Source: Rariglobus sp. (GTDB lineage: Bacteria > Verrucomicrobiota > Verrucomicrobiia > Opitutales > Opitutaceae). From it: a stretch of 64,000 bases of DNA. A program made the translations under genes and the position numbers. Below the pieces are notes generated by a model, which saw nothing but the letters and a program-made list of their open reading frames with translations, made no database searches and was not told the origin of the DNA. The stretch is taken from positions 61,593 through 125,592 of the forward strand of contig JAQSWS010000002.1 in NCBI GenBank assembly GCA_029266495.1, in the 5' to 3' direction. Shown here in pieces: positions 18,241 to 27,035 of the stretch (positions are counted from its first letter, which is position 1; every line of letters starts with the position of its first letter).

Positions 18241-18397
18241 TCGTTCTCTTCGACTGATTCTCCGAAACCAGCGGTCCGTTTTTGTGTCTTCTGTGGCCAC
18301 ACCGCTCGTGATCGTGTCACCTCGTCCGTCCTCCTCTCCCGCACCAACTTCGCCTGAGCACTTGCCAACCCGCACCCGGCTCGCAACCTAACCACAT

Positions 18398-19054
18398 ATG
18401 CATTTCGACAATCTCCAATCCGGTCTGAACGCGCCCCTCCCCCGCCTCGACGATGACGAGGATGACGATGACAAGGAGTCCGACGAAACCGCCAAGAAAT
18501 CCGCCGCGCCCGTCGCGATGCTCATCCAGAAAAAATTTCTCGATGACCGTAAACTTTTCCTCTGGGGCGCCGTGACCGACGAAACCGCCAAGGACATCAC
18601 CGAAAAGCTCCTCTACCTCGAGGCCAAGGCTCCCGGCAAAGAGATCCATTTCTACATCAACACCCCGGGCGGCTCGATCACCGCCGGCATGGCCGTCTAT
18701 GACACCATGCAGATGATCACCTCGCCCATTAACGTCATCGTGACCGGCATGGCCGCCTCCATGGGCTCCATCCTCCTCTCCGGTGCCAAAAAAGGCCGCC
18801 GCTATCTCTACCCGCACTCCCGCGTCCTCATCCACCAGCCGCTCATCTCCGGCCGCATGGTGGGCCCGGCGACCGATATCAACATTCAGGCCAAGGAAAT
18901 GGAAAAACTCCGTTCCGAACTAAACCAGATTCTCGCCGATGCCTCCGGTCAACCGATCGAAGTGATCAACCGTGACACGGATCGCGACTTCTACCTCAAC
19001 GCCAAGGAAGCGATCGCCTACGGCCTCGCCGACAAGATCATCGACAAGCTCTGA
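18398..19054 (+). CDS. clpP: ATP-dependent Clp protease proteolytic subunit
   Basis: 218 residues. Serine protease of the ClpP family: INTPGGSITAGMAVYDTM, GMAASMGS with nucleophile S121, RVLIHQP with H146, and the catalytic Asp in the NRDTDRD motif near the C-terminus. It forms the tetradecameric chamber used with ClpX or ClpA. A 30-residue N-terminal extension with an acidic run (DDDEDDDDKESDE) replaces the usual short propeptide. No clpX or tig is adjacent. The 157 bases before it contain the palindrome TGTGGCCACA (18292-18301) but no obvious heat-shock element. Confidence 0.95.
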   Translation: MHFDNLQSGLNAPLPRLDDDEDDDDKESDETAKKSAAPVAMLIQKKFLDDRKLFLWGAVTDETAKDITEKLLYLEAKAPGKEIHFYINTPGGSITAGMAVYDTMQMITSPINVIVTGMAASMGSILLSGAKKGRRYLYPHSRVLIHQPLISGRMVGPATDINIQAKEMEKLRSELNQILADASGQPIEVINRDTDRDFYLNAKEAIAYGLADKIIDKL

Positions 19055-19074
19055 CGCCGCCCTGCGCGGCTCGA

Positions 19075-19100
19075 GGCGTGAGCCGAGAGAAGCTCACGCC
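19075..19100 (+). repeat. Hairpin behind clpP
   Basis: Perfect nine-base arms GGCGTGAGC and GCTCACGCC around eight bases, 21 bases after the clpP stop and just ahead of the strong terminator. Confidence 0.45.
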
Positions 19101-19117
19101 CGGAGCCACCGCCGCAC

Positions 19118-19152
19118 AAAAAGCCCCGCCGCCCCGCGCTGCGGGGCTTTTT
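19118..19152. terminator. Bidirectional rho-independent terminator
   Basis: Perfect 12-base arms AAAAAGCCCCGC and GCGGGGCTTTTT around 11 bases, with T-runs on both strands, between convergent clpP and the TIGR03790 gene. The second arm overlaps the stop codon of the latter. Confidence 0.9.
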
Positions 19153-20794
19153 ATTTTTTCGCGTCCTCAGCCGGCGGCGCGGTCAGTTCCTTGTAGTCCT
19201 CATCCCACCGCACGACCTGCCGCTCCTCCTTCGCCGCGCGCGCCGATTCCAGCGCCATCCTCAGCCATTGAATGCGCATGTCCTTCGGAAGGTTCCGCTC
19301 GCCCAGCACCGCCTGCCACACGCGCAACGCAGCCTTCGAATCCCCCGCATTTCGCAACCGTTCCGCCAGCAGGACCGCCAGGGGGGCCTCGGCCATCGGG
19401 AAACGCCTCCGCGTGGTCACGCCCTCCATCGACTGCCGCGCGCCCGCCAGGTCTCCCGCCGCGCGCTGCAGGTCCGCAAGCGCCAACGCCACCGCCAGAT
19501 TAAAACCCGTTTTCTGCGACTCCAGCCCCGCCCAGATCGCATCGTTGCGCCGCCCCGCCCGGTCCAGTTCGCGCATTCTCCGCAACACCACGTAGACGCG
19601 TTGCTCGGGAGGCAGTTTGGCCCGCCGCGCCCACTGCTCCTCGAGCGTCACCTTGAATGGATGATACAACGGATCACCCACCGCCATCGCCTGCCAGCTG
19701 TAGACGGGCACCGCATACGCCGCCGCATCCCCGAACCGGTCGCCACGCGCGAGCGCCCTCAGCACAAGCTGCGGCTGATGCGTTAATTCCAGGTAGGGTT
19801 CTGTCACGTTGCCAAACGTTGCGGTGACCCCGCGCGAGACCAGGGGGCCCACCCACCCGCGAGTGGTCGAACGCAGCGTGTCGGCCGAAAAACTATGGAT
19901 GTGCAGCGCCACCGCCCCGGGGGGAAACGTGAACCCGTCCTGCGTGAAAGGCCCGTTGAGCGAGCCCGCATACCACCCAAAATACAGTGCGGGGGCATCC
20001 ATTCGGGTCCACGCCGGGAGCGACCCGCCCGCCCGGTCGACATCGCCGTCGAAGTTCAATTCGGACAGTTGTTTTGCCGCCTCCTCCAGCCAGAGGTCAC
20101 CCGTCTTGTGCGGACCACCGATGTCGATGTAACTGCGTCCGATCAGTCCCGTTTTTTCCGCTTCAAGCGCCTGGTCGATCAACCGGCGTGCATCGCCAAA
20201 TGTCGGCCCGTCGAGCCGGCTCACCTTCACGATCTGGCTCAATTGAATCGTCGAGGGCGCGTCGTTTTTAAAAAGCGGATTCGGCACAAACGCGATCAGC
20301 GGCGGATTGCTCACCGCCAGCAATGCCAGTTCCCCGTCGACCGAAGCCGCGTTCGTCTTGAACGCCGGATTCGCCGCGGTCGGAAGATTCTCCGCCGGCA
20401 TCTGCGGGTCGTTGACCACCTTCAGCGGCACGCCGCGACAGACCACGAGGTAGGAAATCTTGTGACCTGAGATCGCGTATTTCCTCCGCCCCGCCGCGTC
20501 AGTCAGATCCATCCCGATCGCGTCGACCCAGCCGCGTTTCACCAGCTCTTCCTCGAGTGGATTGAACACCGTGTCCACAAACGTCCGCCAGCCGATCGCC
20601 TCGGTGATCGGCATCCGCAACGCGATGATGTTCGCCTTCGGCACGCCGCGCTTCGCCGCATAATACTCCGCCAGCCGCACCGATTCCGGCTCGTCGCTGT
20701 TCGCCAGCACGATCACCCGCTCCACCACGTCATCCGCACGCACCGCGATGGGAATGCAGGCCAGGAACAAAAGCAGCGGAAGGTATTTCAGCAT
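19151..20794 (-). CDS. TIGR03790-family secreted protein
   Basis: 547 residues from ATG 20794, with a signal peptide of about 20 residues. It carries the family's opening RVIVLANSDEPESVRLAEYYAAKRGVP (shown as two motifs: VIVLANSDEPES, YYAAKRGVP) and the later blocks YLVVCRGVPLKV, LALLAVSNPP, GWVGPLVSRGVTATFGN and AVGDPLYHPF. The family is widespread in Verrucomicrobiota, Planctomycetota and Acidobacteriota, but its biochemical role is undefined. The C-terminal 150 residues look helical and TPR-like. It is 81 bases downstream of crcB on the same strand with a hairpin between them. Confidence 0.82.
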   Translation of the reverse strand: MLKYLPLLLFLACIPIAVRADDVVERVIVLANSDEPESVRLAEYYAAKRGVPKANIIALRMPITEAIGWRTFVDTVFNPLEEELVKRGWVDAIGMDLTDAAGRRKYAISGHKISYLVVCRGVPLKVVNDPQMPAENLPTAANPAFKTNAASVDGELALLAVSNPPLIAFVPNPLFKNDAPSTIQLSQIVKVSRLDGPTFGDARRLIDQALEAEKTGLIGRSYIDIGGPHKTGDLWLEEAAKQLSELNFDGDVDRAGGSLPAWTRMDAPALYFGWYAGSLNGPFTQDGFTFPPGAVALHIHSFSADTLRSTTRGWVGPLVSRGVTATFGNVTEPYLELTHQPQLVLRALARGDRFGDAAAYAVPVYSWQAMAVGDPLYHPFKVTLEEQWARRAKLPPEQRVYVVLRRMRELDRAGRRNDAIWAGLESQKTGFNLAVALALADLQRAAGDLAGARQSMEGVTTRRRFPMAEAPLAVLLAERLRNAGDSKAALRVWQAVLGERNLPKDMRIQWLRMALESARAAKEERQVVRWDEDYKELTAPPAEDAKK

Positions 20795-20852
20795 CCCCGC
20801 CAGCGTGTAACCGCCCGGGTCGCGGGCCAATCACAGAGTGAAGTCTTTCCTT

Positions 20853-20871
20853 CCGCCCTCATCCGGGGCGG
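20853..20871 (-). terminator. Hairpin after crcB
   Basis: CCGCCC and GGGCGG are perfect six-base arms around seven bases, just beyond the crcB stop on the minus strand. No T-run. Confidence 0.4.
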
Positions 20872-20875
20872 CGCA

Positions 20876-21271
20876 TCAACGGGACGACGAACTCAACAGC
20901 AGGGCGAACAGGTGCCCCAGCCACACCGCAAACAGGCAAAGCACGAAGGAACCGCCGGCGTTTCCGCCCGCACGCCACCAGTCGCCTTCGCGGGCGAGTT
21001 CGAGCGTCTGCAGGCTGAACGACGAGAACGTCGTGAAACCGCCCAGCACGCCGGTCATAAAAAACTGCCGTCCCCCCGGGCCGACCGACAGCCGTCCCTC
21101 CGGCCCCGTATAAGTCGCAAAAAAACCAATCACGAAAGACCCGAGGATATTGATCAAAAACGTGCCCCACGGGAACGTCTCCCCCAGGTGATGCCCCGCC
21201 AGATCGGAAAGAGCGAACCGTGTCACGCTGCCCAACGCGCCCCCCAGGGCGATCAAGAGATAAAGATACAT
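20876..21271 (-). CDS. crcB: Fluoride exporter CrcB/Fluc
   Basis: 131 residues from ATG 21271. Four transmembrane helices with the family signatures LGGALGSVTRF near the start, WGTFLINILGSF in helix 2 and GVLGGFTTFSSFSL in helix 3 (the fluoride-coordinating Phe and Thr/Ser track). CrcB works as a dual-topology dimer and lets fluoride leave the cell. Only one copy is present, so it should be a homodimer. I looked for a fluoride riboswitch in the 71-base leader and did not see one. Confidence 0.93.
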   Translation of the reverse strand: MYLYLLIALGGALGSVTRFALSDLAGHHLGETFPWGTFLINILGSFVIGFFATYTGPEGRLSVGPGGRQFFMTGVLGGFTTFSSFSLQTLELAREGDWWRAGGNAGGSFVLCLFAVWLGHLFALLLSSSSR

Positions 21272-21342
21272 GGCTGTTTCTGGTCCGTGGTTATCCCGCA
21301 GTAGGAGCAATCAGCTCCCGCGCGCAAGCCATTCCACCCCGG

Positions 21343-22368
21343 TCACCCGCGCCAGCGCCCGGGAAACAATACCATCGGCGGCGGATCGGGCAAACCGCGC
21401 TCGTTGCGCTGCAACTGCGTCACCACCAGATCCACCGCATGCGCCGCGATGGCGTCATACCCCTGGTCGATCCCGCCAAACATCGAACCCGGATGCCATG
21501 ACAACACCACGCTCCGCTCCCTCGCCCCCGTCCACCCCGACTGGTGGGCAAGCGTAAGCAACTCGAGGTGGTCCGCCACCACCGCGTCCGGCTTCAAACG
21601 CCGCAACCAGGACGCAAGCGCCGGCTCGCCCCCCTTCCGGTGCAGCCACAAACGCCCCGCCGCCCCTCGCGACCCGCACGCCAGCCACGCCGCCTGCCAC
21701 CCCCGGTGCGCCCGCTCGTTTGTCGACGACTCCACCAGCGCCACCGGACGTCGCGCCCCCATCGCCGCCAGACGCCGCAGCACCTCGCGCATCGCCTCGT
21801 AATGATGATGGCCTGCACGCGGCAGTGCCACGCTCAACTCCGACATGCCCACCACCGCGACCGCAAACTCCTCCCACGGCCACGCCAGTTCGATCCGCTC
21901 CTGCCCCACCGTCGGGGCGAACAGGACCCCGCTGATCCCGCGCGCGCTCAAAATCCCTGCCAGCCGCCGCGCGTTTCCCTCCACCTCTGAAAGCCAGAAC
22001 GTATCCAGACGGTAACCACGCTCCGCCGCGTGCCGCCGCGCAGCAGTCTCCACCATCTGCGCAAACCCGCTCCGCTTCGCCGCCGCCCGATCCTCCTCCA
22101 GGTAAATGAACGCCAGCGGCTCCGCCTGCGCGAGCGGACGCGCCCGCCGGATATGAGCCATCAACTCGCCCACCCGCGCATTCGGCCGGTAACCGAGGTT
22201 CTCCGCCACCGCCCGCACCCGCGCCGCCGTCTCCACCGGAATATTCGCCGCTCCGCGCAGCGCATACGAAACCGCCGACACCGACACACCCGCCACGCGC
22301 GCCACCTCCCGCAACGTCACCCGCCTCTCCTCACTCACAACGCCCCCTCTCCCCGCAACAACTCGCAT
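21343..22368 (-). CDS. LacI-family transcriptional regulator
   Basis: 341 residues if it starts at ATG 22368; a GTG at 22338 would shorten it by ten. The N-terminal helix-turn-helix REVARVAGVSVSAVSYALRG and hinge ARVRAVAENLGYRPNARV are typical of LacI/PurR. The periplasmic-binding-like sensor domain follows, with a divergent C-terminus ending in PPPMVLFPGRWRG. The effector is unknown. It is transcribed away from the FAD oxidoreductase/esterase pair, and a LacI-style inverted repeat lies between the two starts, which suggests that it controls that pair and itself. Confidence 0.88.
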   Translation of the reverse strand: MRVVAGRGGVVSEERRVTLREVARVAGVSVSAVSYALRGAANIPVETAARVRAVAENLGYRPNARVGELMAHIRRARPLAQAEPLAFIYLEEDRAAAKRSGFAQMVETAARRHAAERGYRLDTFWLSEVEGNARRLAGILSARGISGVLFAPTVGQERIELAWPWEEFAVAVVGMSELSVALPRAGHHHYEAMREVLRRLAAMGARRPVALVESSTNERAHRGWQAAWLACGSRGAAGRLWLHRKGGEPALASWLRRLKPDAVVADHLELLTLAHQSGWTGARERSVVLSWHPGSMFGGIDQGYDAIAAHAVDLVVTQLQRNERGLPDPPPMVLFPGRWRG

Positions 22369-22421
22369 GACGGGGCATGGATCCCGGGTTTCCCCTCTTT
22401 CCCGGCGCAAATTTCAGTCAA

Positions 22422-22437
22422 CGGTTTCACTAAACCG
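22422..22437. promoter_or_regulatory. Candidate LacI-family operator
   Basis: Perfect inverted repeat CGGTTT-CACT-AAACCG in the 111-base region between the divergent LacI gene and the FAD oxidoreductase gene, 43 bases ahead of the latter's ATG. Confidence 0.5.
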
Positions 22438-22479
22438 AGATTCGAGGCAAATACGCATCCGCGGCAACCTCGTTTTTCC

Positions 22480-24267
22480 ATGCCCTCCACTCGTCATACC
22501 CTTGAAACCGATTTTGTCGTGGCCGGCGGCGGCCTTGCCGGCGTCTGCGCCGCCATCGCGGCCGCGCGCCACGGCTCCCGCGTCGTCCTCATCCAGGACC
22601 GTTCCGTCCTCGGCGGAAACGCCTCCAGCGAAATCAAGATGCACATCGTCGGCGCCGACTGCCACGGCAGCAAACCCGGCGCCCGCGAGTCCGGCATCAT
22701 GGAGGAACTCCGCCTCGAGGACGCCGTCCGCAACCCCCACCGCTGCTACTCGCAGTGGGACCTCCTCCTCTATGAGAAGGTGAAACTCGAGCCCAACATC
22801 ACCCTCCTGCTCGACACCGACGTCATCGGCGCCGAGGTCGAGGGCGACACCATCCGCACCGTCCGCGCCGTCCGCAATCTCACCGAGGACGAGTTCATCA
22901 TTCGCGCCAAATTCTTCGCCGACTGCACCGGCGACGGGCGCCTCGGCGTCGAGGCCGGCGCCGACTGTCATGTCGGCCGCGAAGCCAAGTCCCAATACGG
23001 CGAGACCCTCGCCCGCGATGTCGCCGACCGCCACACCCTCGGCAGCTCCATCCTCATCACCGGCCGTAAATACGACACGCCCCAGCCTTTCATCGCCCCG
23101 TCCTGGATCCGCAAGTTCAAGAAAGAGCACTTCAAGCACCGCCCGATCAGCAGCTACGAATACGGCTACTGGTGGTTCGAATGGGGTGGCCAGATCGACT
23201 CCCTGAAGGACAACGAAACCATCCGCCACGAACTCCTTCGCATCGCCCTCGGCGTCTGGGACTACGTCAAAAATTCCGGCGACCACCCCGCCTCCGCCCA
23301 CTGGGCCCTCGACTGGGTCGGCGCCATCCCCGGCAAACGCGAAAGCCGCCGCTTCCTCGGCCCGCACATCCTCAAGGAACAGGACGTCCTCGGCGGTCGC
23401 GTCTTCGAAGACCAGGTCGCCTACGGCGGCTGGGCCATCGACCTCCACCCGCCTTCCGGCGTCGACGTGCCCGACGAGCCCCCCTACACCCCGACGCTCT
23501 TCAAGCACCTCTACTCGATTCCCCTCGGCACCTATCACTCCCGCAACATCGCCAACCTCTTCTTCGCCGGCCGCAACATCTCGGCCACCCACGTCGCCTT
23601 CGCCAGCACCCGCGTGATGGCCACCTGCGCGATCGGCGGCCAGGCCATCGGCACCGCCGCCGGCCTCTGGCGCGAGGCCGCGGGCAACGACATCCGCAAG
23701 CTCGCCACCAAGGACAACGTCTCCGCCCTCCAGCAGACGCTCCTCAAGGACGACGCCTATCTCCTCAACCTGCCCAACACCGACGCCGCCGACCTCGCCC
23801 GCAAGGCCACCGTCACCGCGTCCTCCTCCACCCACCCCGCGGCCAACGTCATCGACGGGATCACCCGCGACCTCAAGACGTCCTTCGGCACCTGGTCCTC
23901 CGACTCGGTCCACCGCTGGGAATCCGCCTCGCTTCCCGCCACGCTCGCCCTCGAGTTCCCCGCCCCGGCCGCCATCAAGGAAGTCCACGTCACCTTCGAC
24001 ACGAACTTCCAAAAGGAACTCGTCCTGTCGATGAGCGACCACCACACCAGCAAGGCCGCCCCGCGCGCTGCCCAGCCCGAGACCGTGAAGGCCTACCGTC
24101 TCCTGCTCGACGGCAAGGTGATCGCCGAGGTCTCCGACAACTACCTCCGCAAGCGTATCCATACCTTGGCTACGCCTGTCAGCGGCAAAAAACTGGAACT
24201 CGAGGTCACCGCCACCCACGGCGCCCCGGGTGCCCGCGTCTACGAGGTGCGCGCCTACGGAGCCTGA
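22480..24267 (+). CDS. FAD-dependent oxidoreductase with C-terminal discoidin-like domain
   Basis: 595 residues from ATG 22480. An N-terminal Rossmann motif (VVAGGGLAGVCAAIAAARHG, residues about 12-33) and the later DCTGDGRLGVEAGA and LFFAGRNISATHVAFAS motifs place it in the FAD_oxidored family common in verrucomicrobial and planctomycete polysaccharide loci. The C-terminal 140 residues, from about KATVTASSSTHPAANVIDG, resemble a coagulation factor 5/8 (discoidin) carbohydrate-binding domain. No signal peptide is present. The substrate is unknown. The esterase gene starts three bases after the stop, so the two are one transcript, probably under the divergent LacI regulator. Confidence 0.83.
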   Translation: MPSTRHTLETDFVVAGGGLAGVCAAIAAARHGSRVVLIQDRSVLGGNASSEIKMHIVGADCHGSKPGARESGIMEELRLEDAVRNPHRCYSQWDLLLYEKVKLEPNITLLLDTDVIGAEVEGDTIRTVRAVRNLTEDEFIIRAKFFADCTGDGRLGVEAGADCHVGREAKSQYGETLARDVADRHTLGSSILITGRKYDTPQPFIAPSWIRKFKKEHFKHRPISSYEYGYWWFEWGGQIDSLKDNETIRHELLRIALGVWDYVKNSGDHPASAHWALDWVGAIPGKRESRRFLGPHILKEQDVLGGRVFEDQVAYGGWAIDLHPPSGVDVPDEPPYTPTLFKHLYSIPLGTYHSRNIANLFFAGRNISATHVAFASTRVMATCAIGGQAIGTAAGLWREAAGNDIRKLATKDNVSALQQTLLKDDAYLLNLPNTDAADLARKATVTASSSTHPAANVIDGITRDLKTSFGTWSSDSVHRWESASLPATLALEFPAPAAIKEVHVTFDTNFQKELVLSMSDHHTSKAAPRAAQPETVKAYRLLLDGKVIAEVSDNYLRKRIHTLATPVSGKKLELEVTATHGAPGARVYEVRAYGA

Positions 24268-24270
24268 ACC

Positions 24271-25809
24271 GTGAACCGCCTCCGCCGCCTGCTCGCGTTT
24301 GCCTGCCTCGCACTCACCGCAATGCAGCAGGCGGCAATCGGGATGACCCCCGCCGCCGCGCCCGTCACCCTCCTCCCCCTCGGCGACTCCATCACCGAGG
24401 GCGGCGGCGGGTTTTACGTCTACCGGTATCCGCTGATGGAAAAACTCCTCGGCGCCGGCTACTCCGTCGCCTACGTCGGCTCCAAGACCACCCAGCCCGT
24501 CGCCGGCTCGCCGTTGGGCCCCCTCCCGCATGAGGGATATGCCGGCCAGAACATCGCGTTTCTCAGAGCCCGCTTCGAGGCGCTCTACCGGCAGAATCCC
24601 GCCGCCATCATCCTCCTTCACGCCGGCCATAATCAATTCGCCGACCAAAAGCCGGTTCCCGGCATGCTCAAGGACACCCGGGCGATCATCGTCACCGCCC
24701 GCGCGATCAACCCCAGTGTCACGATCCTCCTCGGACAGGTGATCCCCAGCGGCAAGCTGCCCAAGTATTCCTACATCCCGGAATACAACCAGGCCCTGGC
24801 CTCGCTCGCCGCCGAACTCAACACCCCCGACCAGCCGGTGATCCTCGTCGACCACGCCACCGGCTTCGACTGGAAAACCGACACCATCGGCGACCATGTC
24901 CACCCCAACGCCCAAGGCGCCGCCAGGATGGCCGATCGTTGGTTTGAAGCCCTCAAAAAAGTGCTGCCCCCTCCCGCCAAAAAACAAGCCGCCGTCGTGT
25001 CCACGCCCGTCCTCGCCATGAAGACAACCTCTGCACCTCTGTCCTTGCGCCTCTGGCCCGGCGACGCTCCCGGCGCTCCCGCCAACCCCGGCCCCGAGGT
25101 CGCCGAAGCCGCCGGACGCGTCTCCAACGTCAGCGTGCCGATGCTCGACGTGTATCTCCCGCCACCGGACCAGGCCAACGGCACCGCCCTCATCATCTGC
25201 TCCGGCGGCGGCTACACCCGCCTGGCCTCCGGCCCGCTCGGACGCGATGCCGCCGCCCGCTTCAACCCGCAAGGTTACGCCGTCTTCTCGCTCAAATACC
25301 GCGTGCGCCCGCCTTCCACCGACGTCCTCCGCGACGCCCTCGCCGATGCCCGCCAGGCCGTCCGCCTGGTGCGCAGTCGCTCCGCCGAATGGCGGATCGC
25401 CCCCGATCGCATCGCCATGGTGGGTTTTTCCGCCGGCGCCAATCTCATCCTCAATCTCGCGACCTCGCCTGACGAGGCCGATCCCGCGAGCCCCGACCCG
25501 CTCGCACGCTGGAGCAGTCGTCCCAACTTCATCGGTCTCGCGGCCACCTGGCCCAACAATCAAAAAGTCGCCGCCCTCGCCATCGACGAAAAGGTCCCCC
25601 CGGCCTTCATCCTTCACACCAAGGACGACTCCACCGCCCCCTTCCACTTCTCGGAGGAACTTGCCGAAGCGTGGCGTCGCGCCGGCGTGCCGGTCGCCTT
25701 CCAGCCCTACGAAAAAGGCGGCCACATGGCGTTTAACTTCCCCATCCCGCCGGCGACCGACTGGACCGCAGCCTTTGTCGAGTGGCTGCAGCACCTGCCA
25801 CGTCAGTGA
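24271..25809 (+). CDS. Fused SGNH hydrolase and alpha/beta hydrolase, secreted
   Basis: 512 residues from a GTG three bases after the oxidoreductase stop. A signal peptide (about 1-24) precedes an SGNH esterase domain with LPLGDSITEG (nucleophile S40) and DHVHPN (D208, H211). A second complete enzyme domain follows from about M250: LRLWPGDAPGAP, the oxyanion segment CSGGGYTRLA, and VGFSAGANL with nucleophile S387, ending with KGGHMAFNF that supplies the His. Both domains look catalytically intact. The probable role is removal of two kinds of acyl group, or two positions, from a secreted polysaccharide. The linker coincides with a CCTCTG-rich imperfect DNA repeat. Confidence 0.83.
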   Translation: MNRLRRLLAFACLALTAMQQAAIGMTPAAAPVTLLPLGDSITEGGGGFYVYRYPLMEKLLGAGYSVAYVGSKTTQPVAGSPLGPLPHEGYAGQNIAFLRARFEALYRQNPAAIILLHAGHNQFADQKPVPGMLKDTRAIIVTARAINPSVTILLGQVIPSGKLPKYSYIPEYNQALASLAAELNTPDQPVILVDHATGFDWKTDTIGDHVHPNAQGAARMADRWFEALKKVLPPPAKKQAAVVSTPVLAMKTTSAPLSLRLWPGDAPGAPANPGPEVAEAAGRVSNVSVPMLDVYLPPPDQANGTALIICSGGGYTRLASGPLGRDAAARFNPQGYAVFSLKYRVRPPSTDVLRDALADARQAVRLVRSRSAEWRIAPDRIAMVGFSAGANLILNLATSPDEADPASPDPLARWSSRPNFIGLAATWPNNQKVAALAIDEKVPPAFILHTKDDSTAPFHFSEELAEAWRRAGVPVAFQPYEKGGHMAFNFPIPPATDWTAAFVEWLQHLPRQ

Positions 25810-25846
25810 GGCCTCGAATGGAGGTGCGCGCCCCGGCTCGCCTTCC

Positions 25847-26122
25847 TCACCGCCCGCACCACCACCACCACCCACCCGCGTGCGCCGCGGCCGCCAGCAC
25901 CGTCACCACGATAAACGACGCATGCCGCGTCTTGTGCCGCAACCCCGCCTGCCCGGCCCAGGCGCCCGCAAACCCTCCGGCAACCGCCCACAGGTGCAGC
26001 GTGCGTTCGCGCACCCGCGGAGCTCCCGGACGTTTTGAGGCGCGCTTGTCCCAGGCATACAGGCAAAGCGTCAGCCCGCTGACCGCCGCATAGTAAACCG
26101 CCAGTGTTTCTCCAATCGACAT
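25847..26122 (-). CDS. DUF1294-family small membrane protein
   Basis: 91 residues from ATG 26122. It has the family pattern YAWDKRASKRPGAPRVRERTLH, then WAVAGGFAGAWAGQAGLRHKTRH and a C-terminal hydrophobic segment ending in WWWWCGR, with two to three membrane helices. Function unknown; homologues in other bacteria are sometimes fused to a cold-shock domain, which is absent here. It is divergent from tam and convergent with the fused hydrolase gene. Confidence 0.78.
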   Translation of the reverse strand: MSIGETLAVYYAAVSGLTLCLYAWDKRASKRPGAPRVRERTLHLWAVAGGFAGAWAGQAGLRHKTRHASFIVVTVLAAAAHAGGWWWWCGR

Positions 26123-26220
26123 TCGCCTTGGCTTAACCGCATGCCCCCGGCTGTCGAGCGGCGCCTGGAGCCGGATTGCACCCGGCCCTTGCGCATGCAC
26201 GATCGACGAGACCCCACGCC

Positions 26221-27009
26221 ATGCCCACCTGGAACAGTGATCAATACCTGAAATTCGCCCGCGAACGCACCCAGCCCGCCCTTGATCTCGCCGCGCGCAT
26301 CGAGCTCGACGCCCCCGCCCTTGTTGCCGATCTCGGCTGCGGGCCGGGCAACAGCACCGCCGTCCTCGCTCAACGCTGGCCCTCCGCCGCTCTCACCGGC
26401 ATCGACAGCTCACCCGCCATGCTCGCCGCGGCGCGCCGTGATTTTCCCGGACACACGTGGACGGAACACGACCTCACCACCTGGACCCCCGACCAGCCCT
26501 ATCACGTGGTGTTCACCAACGCCGCCCTGCAATGGGTGCCGGATCACGCCGCGCTCCTGCCCCGGCTCTTCGGACACGTCGCCCCCGGCGGCGCCTTCGC
26601 CATGCAGGTGCCTGCCAATGCCCAGGCCACGCCCCACCGGCTCATGCGCGAACTCGCCGCGTCCACCGCCTGGCGCCGGCACTTCAACCAGCCCGCGCGC
26701 GAATGGCGGGTGGAGTCCGCCTCGTTTTATTACGACACCCTCTCGTCGCAGGCTGCTCAGATCGAACTCTGGGAGACCCACTACATCCACGTCCTTCCGG
26801 ACCCCGCCGCGATTGTCGATTGGTATCGCGGCACCGGATTGCGTCCGTGGCTCGACCTTCTGCCCGACGACACCACTCGCGAACGATTCCTTGCTGATTA
26901 CCTGCAGCTCATCACCGACGCCTTCCCGTGCCAGGCCGACGGCCGCGTGCTGTTTCCTTTCCATCGCCTCTTCCTTGTCGCCTACCGTCCTCTCCGCTCT
27001 GGACTCTAG
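26221..27009 (+). CDS. tam: Trans-aconitate 2-methyltransferase
   Basis: 262 residues from ATG 26221. Class I SAM-dependent methyltransferase with the opening WNSDQYLKFARERTQPALDL, SAM motif ADLGCGPGNSTAVLAQRWP, GIDSSPAMLAAAR and NAALQWVPDH, all diagnostic of Tam. It methylates trans-aconitate, a spontaneous inhibitor of aconitase, in the cytoplasm. The last codons and the TAG stop lie inside a heptamer repeat array (27000-27027). A 2OG-Fe(II) oxygenase-like gene starts 26 bases later. Confidence 0.88.
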   Translation: MPTWNSDQYLKFARERTQPALDLAARIELDAPALVADLGCGPGNSTAVLAQRWPSAALTGIDSSPAMLAAARRDFPGHTWTEHDLTTWTPDQPYHVVFTNAALQWVPDHAALLPRLFGHVAPGGAFAMQVPANAQATPHRLMRELAASTAWRRHFNQPAREWRVESASFYYDTLSSQAAQIELWETHYIHVLPDPAAIVDWYRGTGLRPWLDLLPDDTTRERFLADYLQLITDAFPCQADGRVLFPFHRLFLVAYRPLRSGL

Positions 27010-27027
27010 ACGCCGGACTCTAGACGC
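27000..27027 (-). repeat. Heptamer array, four units, complement orientation
   Basis: TGGACTC, TAGACGC, CGGACTC and TAGACGC in exact seven-base register. The array holds the tam stop codon and ends eight bases before the next ATG. Only one array is present at this junction. Confidence 0.8.
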
Positions 27028-27035
27028 TCCGAACC

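Noticed and set aside
21272..21342. Fluoride riboswitch in front of crcB
   Set aside because: The leader lacks the conserved GGNGAUGG start and the following pseudoknot pattern.
22414..25875. Minus-strand open frame of more than 1,100 codons opposite the FAD oxidoreductase and fused esterase genes
   Set aside because: It is an antisense shadow caused by high third-position GC: Gly/Val/Glu/Asp-rich without domains, and it covers two genes with intact motifs on the plus strand.
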